DNA of 64,000 bases. Source: Chaetoderma sp. LZ-2023a. Taxonomy: Eukaryota; Mollusca; Caudofoveata; Chaetodermatida; Chaetodermatidae. A program made the translations under genes and the position numbers. The stretch covers positions 86,647,023 through 86,711,022 of the forward strand of contig CM067373.1 in the NCBI GenBank assembly GCA_034401795.1, read 5' to 3'. Numbering within the stretch: position 1 is the stretch's first letter; every line of letters starts with the position of its first letter. Under the pieces are notes generated by a model that was not told where the DNA came from, made no database searches, and worked only from the letters and a program-made list of their open reading frames with translations. Shown in pieces: positions 33,910-45,954 of the stretch.

Positions 33910-35296
33910 TGTTTTCGCTGTGCTTTCCTTCCTTGGTAAAGTGCTAACTACTAAGTATCCGAAGATACAGTGGGAGATGTATGTAACCCCACACTTTGTC
34001 CATCACTGCTCGAAAACTTCCGATACTTTCCCAGAGTCAGATCAGTACAACATGCGGGAGGGATATCCAAACAACTAAGAAGCCTTGCGGCTGAGTGGAT
34101 CGTGGAAAGAGACAATCACTTAATAAATATGAGGCCCTATAGATAGTTGGCCAATTTTACACAACCTTGCCGGTGTGCGGGGCTAGATTACCACACAGCC
34201 GGAAAAGAGGCGTATACGTACTATATGTCTCCTAACGAAGAAATTGTCCCTGACCACTTTAATCTATCCTATCGAGCTGAATAATCAGGGTTAGTCGATA
34301 GCATGCCGGCTCCGTAGAGCACAGTCAGCGACCTATGTAAAATGGTTGATGGTGGGAATAAGTGATGCATATATTGTTGCTGTATAGTATTTCCTATTGT
34401 ACTGCGTTCCAAAGTTTTCTACAAAATAAACAAAACATACGAACGGGATGGCTACTTGCCATATACTAACCTATGCAATAGAACAATACCACAGTTTGTA
34501 CAGTTTGATTAGATGAGGTAGTAATTATATAGGTTGATAACCTAACTGGTGCGGTTAGTTAAGCATCTACAGTAAACAAGGATAATATACACAGTTTTAA
34601 TAAAGAAATAATAAATTGCAGTCCTAGGACTGGTTTGGTACCTATTAGTCATCAGTACCGTTTATAAATATAAATTATGACGTCATGACAAAATGTATAA
34701 AGTTACTTGAATATCTAATAGTCATTGATGGCACAGGCTAATATGAGCTACTGAAATTGAGGCACTAACATGTTTGTAACGCGAGTCGACACGTTCTTGA
34801 TGCGGGCCATGTTTCCATCTGAGATTTCCGCAGGTGTTGATCCGCAGGGTTATCTCCGCACATAGGCTCCCGTAGACACAGTACGAACTCAGGACAGTGA
34901 AGCAAAGCAATGTAGAAGTGTAAATTAGATAGTCATCATAATATTCATAATAATTATTTCACAGAAGTGAGAAAAGTTCCCGTCCGGCGACAGAGTAATA
35001 AAGTTAAGAATAACCCATTAATAGATAGGGTTAATATATAAGATATTTCTATGCATGCACAATTGAAGAATATGGTACGGGGTGCGTCATCTAGCTCTTG
35101 TGGCACACCAGGCAAAGTTACTGATCTGCGGTCAAAAAGTTATAAAAGTTAGTCACACGACATGCAGTGTGCTGGTTGAATTCCACTTTCGTGTGGTTGG
35201 CAGATCCGGCGAGTCATCCACAAAGAAACATCGCTACTCTACTCCATGTAGAAGTTACATATCGGTCCACAAGGGCCCTTCCCACAAAGGTTCCTC
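33116..35296. other. No gene seen; (TAA)n at 33846-33908
   Basis: Spacer with a (TAA)n microsatellite of about 20 units at 33846-33908. Otherwise only short unrecognised frames. Confidence 0.45.
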
Positions 35297-35494
35297 TTAC
35301 TGTTGTTCGGAAACGAGAACGATTATTTTAGAATTAGTTATTGCCCCCGGATGGTCGTCCGGGAGCGTCCAAAAACGTATACTGCGGGTGGCCGAGAACT
35401 GCTTTTCCGTGTGGGTGAGCTGAAAGCCGCAAGGAACCTCGGGGGGGGGGATGTTCTGTATCTTTCTTATCCGTTGGTATTCCGGTCCACTCAT
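35297..35494 (-). other. Possible first exon, unrecognised
   Basis: A minus-strand frame of 65 codons starts with ATG at 35494, about 80 bases downstream of a TATA box, and runs to a stop that coincides with a splice-donor-like CAACA|GTAAGA at about 35300. It would therefore suit a first coding exon that splices on. The peptide (MSGPEYQRIRKIQN...) has no motif I know, and no second exon was found. It may equally be a chance frame. Confidence 0.25.
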
Positions 35495-35544
35495 CTAGTC
35501 CACACCTCCAGACAGCTCTCGATCATCTGCCTCCCCGCCGACGT

Positions 35545-35642
35545 TGCTCCTGATCTTTGTATTTCACCCCCTTTTATACTCGCAGGGACGTCATAGCTGG
35601 CTATCTCAACCAATCAGAGACTGGCGCCTCAGCCAATCGGCG
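35545..35642 (-). promoter_or_regulatory. RNA polymerase II promoter-like cluster
   Basis: Read on the minus strand: GATTGG (35639-35634), GATTGG (35616-35611), TGACGTC (35593-35587) and TATAAAA (35578-35572), then a purine-rich start region. Two inverted CCAAT boxes, a CRE-like site and a TATA box in canonical order and spacing predict transcription leftward from about 35545. What it would drive is unknown; an LTR-type promoter is an alternative. Confidence 0.5.
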
Positions 35643-36030
35643 CTTTAGATTAGCATGACGTATACACAAATAACTAAATTTTACTGTATGTATGGATGTG
35701 TGGAGTGACGTAGTAAGTCACATGTACACAAGTAACTGTGTATTACGCTATGTATAGATACGCGATTACGACGTCATAAAACTATTTTGAGCATAATTTA
35801 GACGGTGAAAATCTATGATAACTCGGCCACTTCTGAACCGATTTTAAAATAGTCTAAAGTTTTAAAAAGCTCGTCAAATTCTGGTCCAGAATGGTGCCAA
35901 GAACGACGAAAATAGATAAATTAAAGGGATTTACGAGTACCTACTCGGTACACTAATAGCAACCACTCGTCTCCATTCTCGACACACGGTCGTCAATGAA
36001 GCGTCTGAGCGTGCGCATGCGCGCTAGCCC
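35643..36030. other. No gene seen
   Basis: Upstream of the promoter-like cluster. It holds two similar ~65 bp stretches with GTATACACAAATAAC and TGTACACAAGTAAC (about 35660 and 35724) and the dispersed motif GATAACTCGGCCACTTCTG at 35817-35835. Confidence 0.4.
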
Positions 36031-36039
36031 GTTCTTATG

Positions 36040-38520
36040 AACTTAGTCGTTTTTATCATGAGATGCCACTCGTCGTATAGACTTATATACGCTTACTGCT
36101 CTACTCAGGGGCGTGCGCTTATGGGAATGATTCCAGGACGGGCGGCTCGTAATCAGTTTGGCTGGGATGGCCAGTACCCTCCTGGTCGATCCGCGTCACA
36201 TCAACCAGCCGTGTATACACCTTCAAAATTCACTATGAACTATAAATTGAATGCGCCGAAAGCATTGGCCAAAAGATCCGCAGTACAAATAAGCCAGACT
36301 GTTTAGTCCAAAGAAAGCGGAAGAATACTGTGTTAGAATTTATTTTCTACCGCAGCTTTCGAAGAATTTCGCAGAGCTGTTAAACAATATCTGCTGGAGA
36401 ATTACGTGGACAGAATAGAAACCATCATAAAACATGACCGACAGAGTGTTCTCATTGGAGAGGACTACAGAGTTCACAATAATGCTGAAAAACAGCTATA
36501 CAGAGTTAATACATACATACTACAAATAATGTACTGGTAAATGGGCACGATCTGAACCATTTTGTTGAAAATGATCTAGAAGGGATATTGAAGACCATAA
36601 AGAATCGTAACCATGCCCTGATGAATGACTACATCCGACAGCAATGTCGCATAGCACTGAACAAAATGAAGAATGTAGATTTGTCCAAGAAACCAAGGAA
36701 TTCCGATGATCAGTCAAATAACCGAGTATCTAGATCTAAAAGCGTAAAAGATATAGATATTGCAGCTGATATTGTGAGCCCAGCCAAGCAGCTGTTTGCT
36801 ATTGCCAACCGAGGAAATGACTCATCAGCTGCAGATAGTCTGATAAATCATGTATTACTGAGTAACACTGAGCAACAACAACACAGTGACCTGGAGGCAG
36901 AATTTGAGGATAAAGACACACGTACATGCTAGCTGCTAGTTATGTGATGATGTTGTTTCAAACGCTGATTATGCGATAGAATGCACAACCTGTCAACCCC
37001 TTCGACACATATTGGATGCTCAAACCTGAAACCAAATGGCACAGTGAGAACTGAATCAGATGTATTTTTCAAGTGCCTGGCATACTTAACCATTCATCAA
37101 ACAAGTTTCACAGATGAGTCAACTCCCATCATGTTAACGGAAGCTGCAGAACAAGCTATCTGCACACAAAAGGACAATATACCTAACCTAAGTGAATTAC
37201 ACCTTGTCAGTCCAAAAGAACGATCGGTAGGACAAGTACCTACTGTATGCCGATCCATCAGAAACAGAAATCAATAATAACGATCAAACTAACCTGACTG
37301 GCATTGGTGAAGAAACCATTCCGAAGGAAGCATATGTGCGTTCAACAGTAGTTGCTAGCAGGCTATCTCAGAAACCATTAGATGATGACAATATATTACG
37401 AGCAGCTGAGCTTAAACACAAAGAGAAGATGCTGAATAGTAAAGAGAAAAATGCTTCGGGACCTTGAACAGAAAGTTGCCGCCCATGAATTCGAACTTAA
37501 GAACAACCTGGAAACAGAGCTCATACTCTCATTCATTTATAGCAGTGTTAGAAAATAAAATTACTGAACTCAAGCCGAGTAATCCTACTTTACTGCTAAA
37601 GCTAGCAGCTATGTCTGAGCAGCCACTGCATCCAGCGAGTTCTCTGTCAAACAACCAGGCCAAACTTAGTTCATCTCTTAACAACCAGTTTAATAACTGT
37701 GTGGCGCAGCATGATGCATTAGTATGCAACTGTTCTCTCCAAAAATTTAGTTCAAGAGTATCATACCTTGAGTTGAAGCTGCTTGAAAACCGAGTCAGTC
37801 ATTTAGAAAGGGAGGTAGTGAAAGAAATACACGAGCAACATCATCCTGTAGTAGTCAAAGAGCGCAACATTCAGCCTTATTAACCAAATACATACTACCC
37901 TCAGGAAAACGCCAGGCCTCAGCATGACCCTCCAGCTCCTATACATCAGATTCCAAACTCTATGGTGTCAAACGGTCGTCAACATACAGCTTATGAAAAC
38001 ATATTTGTTCCACCTTTGCGCCAATCTGATGTCAATCGCGAAAACTCTCAGCAATCCTACCGACAACAGCAGCATCATTTTTTAGAGAATGGCCATCGGA
38101 AAAGGGAAAAGAGAAGGTGGAGAAACACACAGTGGAGAAACACACAGAGGGCTGCTGCAGTAGACCTGCAACCAACATCAGTCTACCCAAAATAATTATA
38201 CCACATGTAAAGCAAATGCATTCACCTCAGCCAAACAGACCATATCAGTCTCAGTTATTCCAACAAAACAGACCAATCATACGAGATCATGTAGCGGATA
38301 TGCAATATCTATTTCATCAACTCGATCATCCTCTACTTGTGAGGCCTCAACAACAGTTCCAAACACCAGGTCACAACCACCAAACTTCATTCCAACCACA
38401 TTATCAACTTCACCCACCTTACTGTCAGTCACAAATCGACAAGTTACCACCACGGTTGAGAAGATTGCGATTGACACCGCCTCATCAGACTCGAATACAG
38501 TACAACAGCAGAGTTTAACC
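36040..38520 (+). pseudogene. LINE ORF1-like region with PHD-type finger and Gln/His-rich tail
   Basis: First region of the LINE. It shows a conserved N-terminal block (AEKQLYRVNTYILQ, then LVNGHDLNHFVENDL near 36490-36580), a Cys-rich stretch about 36930-37030 (CDDVVSNADYAIECTTC, then FDTYWMLK) that looks like half of a PHD/treble-clef finger, a helical, coiled-coil-like part (YLELKLLENRVSHLEREV, 37768-37821) and a Gln/His/Pro-rich tail (37.9-38.5 kb). ORF1 proteins bind the RNA and chaperone integration. Frames change several times (36932, 37277, 37883, 38195), so no intact protein exists. Confidence 0.6.
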
Positions 38521-38639
38521 CGGGCCAACGGTTTGGAATTGAAGATGACAACACTAAATACAAAGAATGCAGAAACAAATATGAACTACCTCCAGTTGCT
38601 CTCCAAGCAAAATTCAATTATTCTATTGCAGATGCATTG

Positions 38640-41600
38640 ACTCTACAGTTATGAGTGGTAAACTTGCAGATGTCTACAACAACCCAAATTTTCATGTAAA
38701 ATGCAGTGATGATGAGAATCCCATCCACCCATTACAAGCACCTCGGGGCTACAGTGGAACTGCTATCACCTGGTCAAAGGATCTAGATACGTATGTTACT
38801 AAATTTCAGATGTTTGCGACAGATTACTAGCCATAGAGCTCGATTCAGACACTCTTATATGCCTGATCAATGTCTACATGCCAGCACGGAACACTGCTCA
38901 AGCGAAAGAAGAGTACACTACTGTGCTCGACGAACCGCATGAAATGATTGAGAAGTATAAACAATCCCATTACATCTTAATTGCAGATCTAAATGCGTGA
39001 CTGCACAGAAATCAAGGTGTCTCTAGAGATAACATACGTAGGAGAGTTATGGTAGAGCATGATTTAGAACTTCCTAGTGACTACCCTTCTCAGCCAACAG
39101 TCGGTTCAGTGAGTGGAAGAGCAAAATCCCAAGTTGATCACTGGATGTGTACTAGTAAATCAAAAGATCTGGTTCAACAAGTCAACAAAGCTGACAAACC
39201 TCATCTAAATCTCTCAGATCACACTGATGTGGGAATAACAATTTCAGTAAAATTACAGCCACAGTCACCGTTGGCAGAGTACAGTAAAAGCAATGTAAAT
39301 AACCTGATACCAACAGTTGTACGTTGGAATAAATGTGATACAACACTTTACAAAAATCTACTGAATGTTTCTCTAAAAGAAGACACTCCTAAGATTAGTT
39401 CAACCCTAGCTGCTGATCTACTTGTCCGGAAACTTTCAACTTTGATGCATAGTTCCTGAATCGCAGCAACTGGTCAGTCTAGAAATCAAAAGAAATCAAG
39501 AAAGGGCATCAAAACATGGACTCCACATCTAGCTAGTTTAATACACAAGAGTAAGAAGGCACATTATCTATGGAACATCAATGGTAGACCTAACAGTAAC
39601 AACAGCAATATCAATAATAACCGAAGAAGCGTGTTAGAAGCTGAGACAAGCAATGCGACTACTAAACATTGAAACGAGAACATCATTGCAAAACAAGATC
39701 ATGGAGGCTCGTGAAAATGACAAGCAGACATTTTTCATGCTGATAACAAAGCAGCGCATAACTCGTCAAAGAGGGACGCATCAGCTTATCATTGATGGTG
39801 AAATATGCAATGACGATGCTGGCATCTTGAGCAGATTCAAGAACCATTTTGGTTCACTCGCCATCCCCCTGGTAGACCAAGCCTTCAATGAAGAGCACAA
39901 GAGAATTGTGGAACTTGATATCCAGATAATTGAAGACGTGTGCAGCAATCATACTGCTGGGACAGAATGTGAATCAGTAACTGAAGCAGAGATCCGAAAG
40001 ATCATTGCAGGATTTAAGAATAACAAATCAGCAGACCCGTATGGGCTAACAGCAGAACACTTAAAGCATGCACTAACTGTGGTAACACATCATCTCGTAA
40101 AGCTAATGAACTATATAATCAGTACAGGCTACGTTCCATCTGATATGAAGCAAGGAATCTTAACTCCAGTATTAAAGAAAGGTAAGGATGATAAACAGCC
40201 TAGCCACTACAGAGGGAGGAATAACAGTCCTTTCAATGTAGGCAATAACGGACAAAGCAACAGCATGATAATGTTCAGTCAAAGCTGCAAAGCGGTTTCA
40301 CTGAAAGATCATCATCAGCAGTAAACACAGCACTTATTATTTCAGAAGTGATCAATGAAGCTAAAGACAATCATCAGCAGCTCAGTATGGTAACCTTAGA
40401 CGCTTGCAAAGCATTTGATGTAGTGTGGCATGCGTCCGTACTCCGAAAGATCTACAACATTGGAATTGAAGGATCATTATGGGGAACCATCAAAGATATA
40501 TATACCGATGCTCAATCTTCCGTCATGATTAATAGAACCCTCTCAGACCCATTTGTGATACGCCAAGGAGTACACCAAGGTGGAATTCTATCAACAATCC
40601 ATTACAAACTCTTCAATAACAACCTTCTCAAAATAATTGAAGATGTGAATATTGGTGCTAAAATTGGGCACATTAACTGCAGTGCACCACCATGTGCGGA
40701 TGACATAGCCCTATTAGCTCAGGACACTGATTACCTACAGGAGCTCCTAAACATATAGTTTCATCAATACACACTTCATGAGTGCTACACTATAAGCCCT
40801 GAAAAAAGTGCATTGATTTCTCTATACAAGCGAACTAAATCTGCTCCAGTTATTCATCTAGGACACAGACAGATCTTTGAATCTAAATGTGAAACTCACT
40901 TAGGTATAGAACGGTCAACAAATGGGAAAGGCAATGTAGAAAAACGCATTCAAGCAACAAGAAGAACATTCTATTTGCTGATGGGAGCTGGACTTATATG
41001 GAAATGGTGGACTTTCCCCGTTAACTTCAGCGACTGTCTTCCAAGATTACTATTTGGTCTAGAGGTCATTCAGATGTCAAAGGCTGAGATTAGTGCAATG
41101 GAACTATTCCAACTGTCAATTCTTAAACAATTACAGTCCCTTCCAAAGAATACAACATCATCAGCAACACTATGCCTACTAGGAATAAGACCCAGCCAAG
41201 CAGAGCTAGACTCCAGAAAATTAATACTACTAGGAAACATCCTCAGAAATAACGATACTGTAGAATTCCAGATAGCAGCCAGACACCGTGCTGTAACGAA
41301 TATTAAGAGCAATAGTTGGTTTATGAAATGCCAAGAAACGCTTCATAAGTATCAGCTCCCAAGTGTGTACCAACTAATTAACAGCATGCCTGCAAAGTTA
41401 GCGTGGAAGGCGCAAGTAGAGAAGCACGTCAACTGTGCTGTACACAACGTCTGGAAAGAAGACTTTGTCATGAAGACATCAACAAAATACTTAAATGTCA
41501 ATGTATGCACTGTAAACAACGTTCACCACTGTTGGAACTCACTTGACAACACAACCAGGGATGTTAGACGAGCAGTAATAAAGGCAAGGATTCTGACTGG

Positions 41601-41975
41601 CTCATACATCTTGCAAGCAAATCGTGCCCGTTTCAATCAATATGTTGTCTCTGAAAAGTGTTTACTTTGCCATTCAGCACCTGAAGAGAGGAATCACTTC
41701 ATTACATTATGTACAGCATTGGAGGAGTAAAAAACCCATATCTGAAGAGTATTCTCACCACCATGTACCTAGAAAATGACCCAGTCATCATCAACACGTT
41801 ATTCGCTGATCCCGAAAATACAACTCTGATACGTGATCATACAATGATGATATCCAGATTGAACATTAACCTATCCCCAGCAAATTCCCACAAAATTGTG
41901 AAAACTACACGTTTACTCTGCTATGCCTTGCACCTCAAACGTACACAATTGACTGAGGCAATTGTGTCTGTATAA
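38640..41975 (+). pseudogene. LINE ORF2 endonuclease-reverse transcriptase, broken
   Basis: Endonuclease blocks: APRGYSGTAITWSKDLDTYV (38740-38800), INVYMPARNTAQ (38867-38902), ILIADLNA (38973-38996) and LSDHTDVGI (39210-39236). Reverse transcriptase: FKNNKSADPYGLTAEHLKHA (40013-40072), MVTLDACKAFDVVWH (40387-40431), RQGVHQGGILS (40560-40592) and the catalytic CADDIALLA (40695-40721). The C-terminal domain has ARILTGSYILQANRARFN and a CLLC...H...C knuckle (41660-41712). The protein nicks target DNA and reverse-transcribes the element RNA there. Breaks include stops near 38994 and 40756 and shifts near 40216 and 41715. The catalytic Asp pair is kept. Confidence 0.85.
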
Positions 41976-42844
41976 ATACCTCAATGAACATTAATCAAAG
42001 TAAATCAGGCACAATCTAAATTTACCATATTTCTAGCTTCTACAAGTTATAAATGTTACTAACAGAACTTTCTTATTAATGTGTGAATGAAAAACTCTGC
42101 AATCAAATTGACGTTAATTAATTTAATCCTACTCAGTCACAGCAAATTTCGTGTATTCGTGTATTTAAGACTGTGTTATATAGACATTTTGAAAAACCGT
42201 TCGTACACTACGGAATAGGCGTGAGCCCTTCGAGGCTGGATTTCCACATTCAGATACAGATACGGCTAGCGTGTAGTATCCGTGAAACTAAAATATGAGT
42301 TAGAGAAGCAGGTATATGAACCGCTGGATTCAAGTCTCCAACCAGCTGAAGCAACTATACTGACCACCAACGTAACTATATCTACCATAATGCCCTCCTT
42401 CTCTCTGTGTGAGCTAAGTCACGTATTATCTCATAAAGTTGGTTGCAGAGCTATAGCTGAGGTCCAGGGGAGATAACGAATCCGGATAGTTACATGCAAG
42501 GAGTTTGCTCCCTTGAATTGAACACGCTGTGTCTCAACCTACAAGGCTCACAATAAAATCGGTTTTCTAACCCAAGAACGTATCCAACTTTAAGTGCATA
42601 TTCTCAGCACGACGCCACGCCTAAGTTTTATAAATTTTTGGGTTCAGTGTCCAAGCGCGGTGTCTGGAACTCTGGTTCCATATGACAGGTATTAACATTT
42701 ATGGAAGGCGTTTTATGATTTTATATATGTAATAAATGCACTAATCATTTATGCCAGACATTTAATCATATTCATGATGTTTATTAATTTTCAACTGTTC
42801 ACGTTCATGTTGTTGGGTTGCTCTTTCTGGCAGTAATTAACATC

Positions 42845-42876
42845 CCTCAGTCAAATTAGTTTCAAAACATCAACCG
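42845..42876 (+). repeat. Hairpin repeat family, right-arm fragment
   Basis: CCTCAGTCAAATTAGTTTCA followed by AAACATCAAC matches the right arm of the hairpin (CCAGTCAAATTAGTTTCAAA). No clear left arm precedes it. Confidence 0.6.
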
Positions 42877-43636
42877 ATTAGGCCTACCTGTATAGTTACC
42901 TTGAAATTTAGATTTTATGAATTCAGGTTTCAAAGTTTGAAATCAATTGTGTGTAAAAGGGTGGGCTATGCCTAGAAAAAACAGACCAAACGCATGATAT
43001 GCATCGGATCTCAGCACTCCCCCCCCCCAACCCGCTCCATTCCAATCGAGTGCCATACACTCTAAATTATTATTCCGATTTCTAGTCAGAATTATTTAAA
43101 TCAAAATCAATCTAAACATCAATCTAGGCTACGCGGCCACTGGCTAAGTATCTGGGCTACATTCAGCGCAGGCGGCGCGTATTATTTTCAATGTTAAGCG
43201 ATTTTAGATAACTAAAAACTATTCTCAAAATATCTATCACAGCTGCCACCATACGCCACCCCTACATATACACATAGGGTGGTGGCTGTAATGAACACGG
43301 GGTGGGGGTGGTTGTGCTGTAATAAACCGCGACTAACAATATGCTTGATATTTAACGATTCTTAAATGTAGCAGAATGAATTATGCATACTTGATACAAT
43401 GCATATAATCAATATACATTTCACAATATTAGTGCAGGAGTCCAACTTAACCCTATTCACAATTCCATTTTTGTTTAATCTTTTGGTTGGATGGTAAAGC
43501 TGCAACATCAGCCAATCAAATTCATTTCAAAATTAAAACATTTCGAAACATTATAGTTTTTGATCTGTATTTTGAAAGGGTTAATTAAAATCATATTCTA
43601 TATAATACAAATTATTTTTGCCTTGAGGAATATTTT

Positions 43637-43709
43637 GTTGAATATATTGAAATTAATTTGACTGGGAGTTACAACAGCTCACAGTCAAATTATTTTCAAA
43701 ATATTCAAC
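43637..43709 (+). repeat. Hairpin repeat family, short copy
   Basis: GTTGAATATATTGAAATTAA, TTTGACTGGG, a short tip ACAACAGCTC and the complementary arm ACAGTCAAATTATTTTCAAA ending ATATTCAAC. The stem is kept although the tip has lost the GCTGTTGCTGCC block. Confidence 0.8.
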
Positions 43710-44384
43710 AGCTTAGATCTATAGTTGTCTTGTAATTGAGACAGTGGAAACGCAGGACGACCAAAATGGTTAGCATAATCTCTATAAACATTTTCAGATG
43801 TGAGTTTTCACCTGAGAACGGTACTCAACAAACAGCCTTTGAATCGTGTACCTACAATGTATGATCAAGAAGTTTTGACTGTTTAAGAGGACGAAGAAAT
43901 TTTGTTAAATGGCATTTTAGTTGTGCCTCGCAAGTCGGTTTGTTAGTCTGTCTGTCAAATTTTTGACATTTAGGACAAAGCTGCCTATGTTGCAATTATA
44001 GCGTGGCGCACTCCTATTGTCAACTGAAATCATGGTCTGTGCTAAAGCTGCACAGGCTCCTAGCCAGCAGGGCTATAGGACCAAGTAAATTCTGCCACCC
44101 TGACAATTATGAACCAGCCATTAGTTTGCAGATTCAATGAGTGCTTTTAGCGATTACATCAGAGAGAGCTCTTACCATTCAATTTACGTTTGAATGATAA
44201 TTTGTGTAAGTAATTGAAATTGTGCTACTGCACACTGTTAGTGGCTAAGACAAAGCCAACTGTCAGAGACAGCAAGATTGTATGAACAAGAGGCCCAAGA
44301 AGGGCACGTGACGCTCAGCTGAACCATTGGCTTTTGAACCATTTGCATGACACGGTGCGTAATTTTACTACAGTAGGATCCTTC

Positions 44385-44640
44385 AAACTTGGATAAAATC
44401 CATCAATTGGTTACTTAAGGAAGAGACGCATTTTGACAATATCCGGTAAATTTTTCATAAAAGCTAGAATTTTCACCCAAACAATTTACCAAGCACAATT
44501 CTGAATAGAAGTACTGGAGCCCAGCATGCTAGAATCCTATAGCTTCCATATGGTAATTCTAATCAAATTTGGTTGAAATCCGTCAAGCGGATAAGGAGAT
44601 GTGTGTTGACAATTTCTGGTATATCTTTCATACAATTTTG
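44385..44640 (+). repeat. Pair of diverged ~70 bp repeats
   Basis: CAAACTTGGATAAAATCCAT (44386) and CAAATTTGGTTGAAATCCGT (44564) each precede AAGGA or AAGGAGA, TTTTGACAAT or GTTGACAAT and a GGTAAATTT or GGTATATCT block with TTTCATA. Imperfect direct repeats of unknown origin, next to the DIRS boundary. Confidence 0.6.
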
Positions 44641-44644
44641 AATA

Positions 44645-45103
44645 GGTTCCTCCCTGATCTTCACCAATATCTTCGGCAGAAGAATGGTGGGTAGGTACGC
44701 GTAAGCGTGCATCCCTCTCCAGCTTATCGCCAAAGCGTCTGTATCGACAGCATTTGGATCTGGAATCGGCGAGACATAAGTCATGATTTGAGCATTTTCC
44801 CTAGTGGCAAACAAGTCCACGTTGGGTTTGCCCCAATGCTCGAAGATCCTTCGTAGAACTGGAGGGTTGAGAGACCATTCTGTTGGCAGAATTCTCTGTC
44901 TGCGAGACAAAGCATCCGCCAGAATGTTCAATCGCCCAGGAATGTGAGCTGCTTTTAAAACAACCGAGTAATTCCTGCACCATTGAATCAAGTGCCACAC
45001 TCTGATACACAGCGTGGGTGACTTCCAATGCCAGTTCCACTGCCATCATTTCCAACAGATTGATATGCAGCTGGCTCTCCTGGAAAGTCCATGTGTCCGA
45101 GAC
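44645..45103 (-). pseudogene. RNase H and downstream pol fragment of the older DIRS (fossil)
   Basis: It encodes SQLHINLLEMMAVELALE, then WHLIQWCRNYSVVLKAAHI, PGRLNILADALSRR (RNase H end) and KPNVDLFATRENAQI (the DIRS C-terminal pol region). It belongs to the copy whose other half starts at 52217. Broken. Confidence 0.85.
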
Positions 45104-45298
45104 TGCAGGAAATGTCAATTTCCCTTTCTCCGAGATCTAACAATACTCACCATTCTGTTACTTCTGATATACAGCTGGCCTTGACAGCGGCTCTAGGATT
45201 ATAGACTTAGAAAGCTTTACCGACTCCTGGGAACCGGGTACCCGGCTCCCCACTGCCGAGTACCCGTTTACCATAGAGCTCATATTGTTTGCATAGCC
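45104..45298 (+). repeat. Left inverted terminal repeat of young DIRS
   Basis: After a 40-base unique tip (TGCAGGAAATGTC...), CAATACTCACCATTCTGTTA to CATAGAGCTCAT is the inverse of 52046-52200. It contains a GGGAACCGGGTACCCGGCTC palindrome at about 45230-45250. Confidence 0.9.
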
Positions 45299-45351
45299 AC
45301 CAAACAAGAGAAAACTATGGCTTGCCTCCGTGGGGCTGGGAGGCTGGGTCC

Positions 45352-45452
45352 GTAACAGAATGGTGAGTATTGTTAGATCTCGGAGAAAGGGAAATTGACA
45401 TTTCCTGCATTCTCCTTCGATCAATACTCACCATTCTGTTACTTCTGATATA
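45352..45452. repeat. Internal complementary region of DIRS
   Basis: GTAACAGAATGGTGAGTATT runs through CATTTCCTGCA|TTCTCCTTCG to CACCATTCTGTTAC. It is complementary to both element ends joined head to tail. In DIRS elements this region templates completion of the circular DNA intermediate. Equivalent copies lie at 57581-57680 and 61193-61293. Confidence 0.9.
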
Positions 45453-45954
45453 CACCAGATTTGATCAGTAACCTGGTGGGAAGGGGCAAGCCATACATGC
45501 TAGTTTTGCCCCTTGGAGAAAGATTTTAGACTTCAAACTTGACTAACGGAGACCTAAAAGGACCGTCAAGTTCACGGAACCGAATCACATTCGCGTCACA
45601 GCCCCCCCCCCCCCTTTTTCCTCCTAAGAAAAGGGAGAGAACTAACGAACATGTATCTCGCCTGAAACACCAATATGCCAAGAGGGTTAACTACTCCCTG
45701 CATATCGTTTGTATTAGCCTGGGAATGAGCATGAATATATAAGATGAATGAACATGATACATATACATAATACAAAAAACTCTCACTTGTTGAATTACCT
45801 TATGATAACAGGACTTCAGACGTACCGCCTACAACCATACACCGGTTCGGCCATCAGTGACACAATCTGGTTGACATCCTCTCGCTTGACCATGCCTGCT
45901 TTAGGTTCTTTTCTTACCAAAGTGAAAAAAGGGGAAAAGCAGTGTGGTCACTAA

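Larger units (their letters stand above)
36040..41980 (+). mobile_element. LINE (non-LTR retrotransposon), two-ORF type, broken
   Basis: A plus-strand LINE with a first region (36.0-38.5 kb) and a second with endonuclease and reverse transcriptase (38.6-42.0 kb). Ends were not defined: no target duplication or A-rich tail was found, and the 3' UTR may extend past 41980. More than ten stops and shifts interrupt it. The clade is unresolved; the endonuclease and C-terminal zinc knuckle favour the Jockey/I/CR1 assemblage. Confidence 0.8.
41981..44384. other. No gene seen; AT-rich repeats
   Basis: 2.4 kb without a supported gene. It holds two partial or short members of the hairpin family (listed separately). 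The first part may be 3' UTR of the LINE. Confidence 0.5.
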
